The translations under genes and the position numbers were made by a program. DNA of 64,000 nucleotides from Struthidea cinerea (taxonomy: Eukaryota > Chordata > Aves > Passeriformes > Corcoracidae), in the NCBI GenBank assembly GCA_013397865.1, contig VZTI01002740.1, positions 400,045-464,044 on the forward strand. Reading direction: 5' to 3'. The notes beneath the pieces are model-generated. The model did not search any database. It saw nothing but the letters and a program-made list of their open reading frames with translations, and had not been told where the DNA came from. Each line of letters opens with the position of its first letter. Position 1 is the first letter of the stretch. Below, piece after piece: positions 62,117-64,000 of this stretch.

Positions 62117-64000
62117 CTTAAAAATATTTCCTTAAATGTAACATGTGGCTGCTTCTGAAGGGAAAATCTTGCAATAATTGAAACAAAAAAATGTATCCTG
62201 AATGGCCAGCTTTGTTTCTGAGCTAATCATTACAAAGAATCATTACAAAGAAGACAAGATCAGCTTGACTTCCCACTATGTTGCCTTTTAAGGATATTGA
62301 TTAAGGTCTTGCAGACAACTTCTGGGGAGGTGTAAATGGCTAGGGATAAGATTATTTGCTTCCATAGATACACACAGAGAACTAGTTTCTCCATAAATGA
62401 TTCTCTTGCAGATGACACCTTTGCCTCCTTTTTTGTCTTCCTGAATCCCTTTCCCCCTGGAAAGTGCTGTACATTAATTATCATACATACTGAATAGCCT
62501 TGTTTTATGATCTATCTCACTAATAACTCAAAAGAGTGATACATGTTATAACCATGCATCATCTAAGAAATGTGTGCTGATGATCTACAGCATAATTTAG
62601 GTGTAGATGTCACTCAAGGAAGATGACTTTAGGCGGCAAACTCATGTAGTTATGAAGTGGGGTCTTGCCAATGCAGGTGATGACTGTTTTTGTGGTCAGG
62701 ACTTGTCCTTAATGAAAGCAAGGTTGCCTGTTTCTTGGGTAAGAAATAGTTTTTTGTTTTTCTGCCATGTGAATGGGTCAGGTAATCCTCACAAGTATGA
62801 CCAAAGCCTGTCCTTAATGAGCATGTGTAGGTATGGGATGAGAAAGGAGCAATGCTGAATTACAAAATGATGGGGAAATTGGAAGAGGAAGGGTGTTGCA
62901 GGATGTCCAGCTTTGGGTCGATAACCGTATGACTGCTTTGAGCAGAGCGGTCAGGCGAGGTGACCTCTGTACACCCTTTCTAACTTCACTGTGGTTTCTG
63001 ACAATGGACAAAATTATGATAGTGATTACCTGTGCATGACCTAACTATGGGAAGAAACATAGCTGTGTTTCCGGTTGAAGGGAAGAAGCTAGAAAGAAGT
63101 GTATGATGAGACTTTTCTCTATCCAAAGGTAGCTTACCATCTGTGAATAATAGATGATAGCTTTGAGTTTTCCGCTGCAGACCTAACCTGATGTTTGGAA
63201 GAAAGAAACCACTGCATGTGAACTTGAACATGGATTTCTAGAAATCAAAATCACTATTAGTAGTTGCTTCTTCTGTCATAAATTCTTGTGATGCATGAGC
63301 AGGTACCCTGACGAACCCACACTTAGTATCAGGTAAGTCTAGCTTTAGTCAGTTTTCCTTTCTGGGCAACATCTCATCATCAGGAAAATGGTGGTGTCTG
63401 AACTTTGGCAAACACGTATTCTTGATGGCAAATACGCCATCATGCTTGATACTTCGTGCCCATTTTCTAGACAAGGATATACGATAAAGCACCAGCCCTG
63501 TGAAGATTGCTAGGTGACCTTTTCAGAGTTGTAGATGTCAAAAAGCATTTCACATTTGTCCTGACGTGTATTTATAAAGGCTTAGTCACCCTGTAATCTG
63601 ATCAGGATTTGTGGCTTTGCTCCTACTGAAGAGATTAATTCTGAGGAGTTATGATGGACAGCTCTCACCTCCCACTCAAGTTCCTCCTCTGCTTGGTTTT
63701 ATCATTGAAGAATACCCCACAATGCCTTGCAGCTTAGTGCAATATATGGATAAAAGCTGTATGAACTTTTCCAAACTAGTGTTTAATAAATCAGTGTCTC
63801 AATAAAGAACAGATGACTTAACCTGTGAGACAGAAAGGTGAGAAACAAGTCAAGGAAAAGGAGCGCTTTCACAGTCTATTCAGACTCTGTGCTGATTAAG
63901 GCCATCTAGTTCCAACAGAGGTCAAGTGTCCAGCTGCAACTTCACTGTCTCGCAACAATTCAGCTCCTGCAATAGCCTTTCTACCAAAACACACTTCTAT
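62117..64000. other. Intergenic DNA to the window edge, no gene seen
   Basis: A 13-bp exact tandem duplication (aatcattacaaag twice) lies at 62225-62250. No exon or transposon was recognised. Confidence 0.55.
62225..62250. repeat. 13-bp tandem duplication
   Basis: Two exact copies of aatcattacaaag stand head to tail. Confidence 0.9.

Noticed and set aside
1..64000. CRISPR arrays, bacterial operons, rRNA genes or phage modules
   Set aside because: No spaced direct repeats of CRISPR type, no ribosome-binding-site-led gene strings and no rRNA sequence were seen. Splice sites and CR1 elements show vertebrate DNA.

Overview
The window is vertebrate nuclear DNA, almost certainly from a bird. Three things point there: several CR1 LINE copies with typical avian 3' ends, an LTR of endogenous-retrovirus type, and a gene-poor, AT-leaning background full of simple repeats and short assembly gaps (N runs at 14673-14723, 41943-42013 and 55325-55367). 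There is no prokaryotic or operon-like organisation.

One protein-coding gene can be rebuilt with confidence. It lies on the minus strand between 15722 (start codon) and 12049 (stop codon), in six small exons. It encodes a 195-residue EGF-CFC protein of the Cripto/Cryptic family (CFC1/TDGF1), the GPI-anchored Nodal co-receptor. All splice sites are GT/AG, all phases join, and all twelve family cysteines are present, so the copy looks functional. No exon is longer than 177 bp, so the gene cannot be seen in a list of long open reading frames. A CpG-rich block at 15700-16040 covers the 5' end and is the likely promoter. A polyadenylation signal at 11688-11693 probably ends the transcript.

Layout: 1-745, an internally deleted CR1 that enters from the left; 746-11.7 kb, intergenic DNA with one CR1 tail; 11.7-16.1 kb, the EGF-CFC gene and its CpG island; 17.1-18.35 kb, a longer but broken CR1; 24.0-24.6 kb, a solitary LTR on the minus strand; 24.6-64 kb, intergenic DNA with microsatellites, a CR1 tail at 45.0 kb, a probable CR1 5'-end fragment at 50.7-51.0 kb, two large TTCC repeats, and a cluster of homeodomain-type TAATTA sites at 58.15-58.82 kb.

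Apart from the EGF-CFC gene, no recognisable protein or RNA gene was found. A few uninterrupted reading frames (near 30.0, 39.0, 50.4 and 60.4 kb) are reported as unresolved. I found no sign of a previously undescribed system. The most valuable content is the intact EGF-CFC gene and its sequence mix of Cryptic-like and Cripto-like traits.
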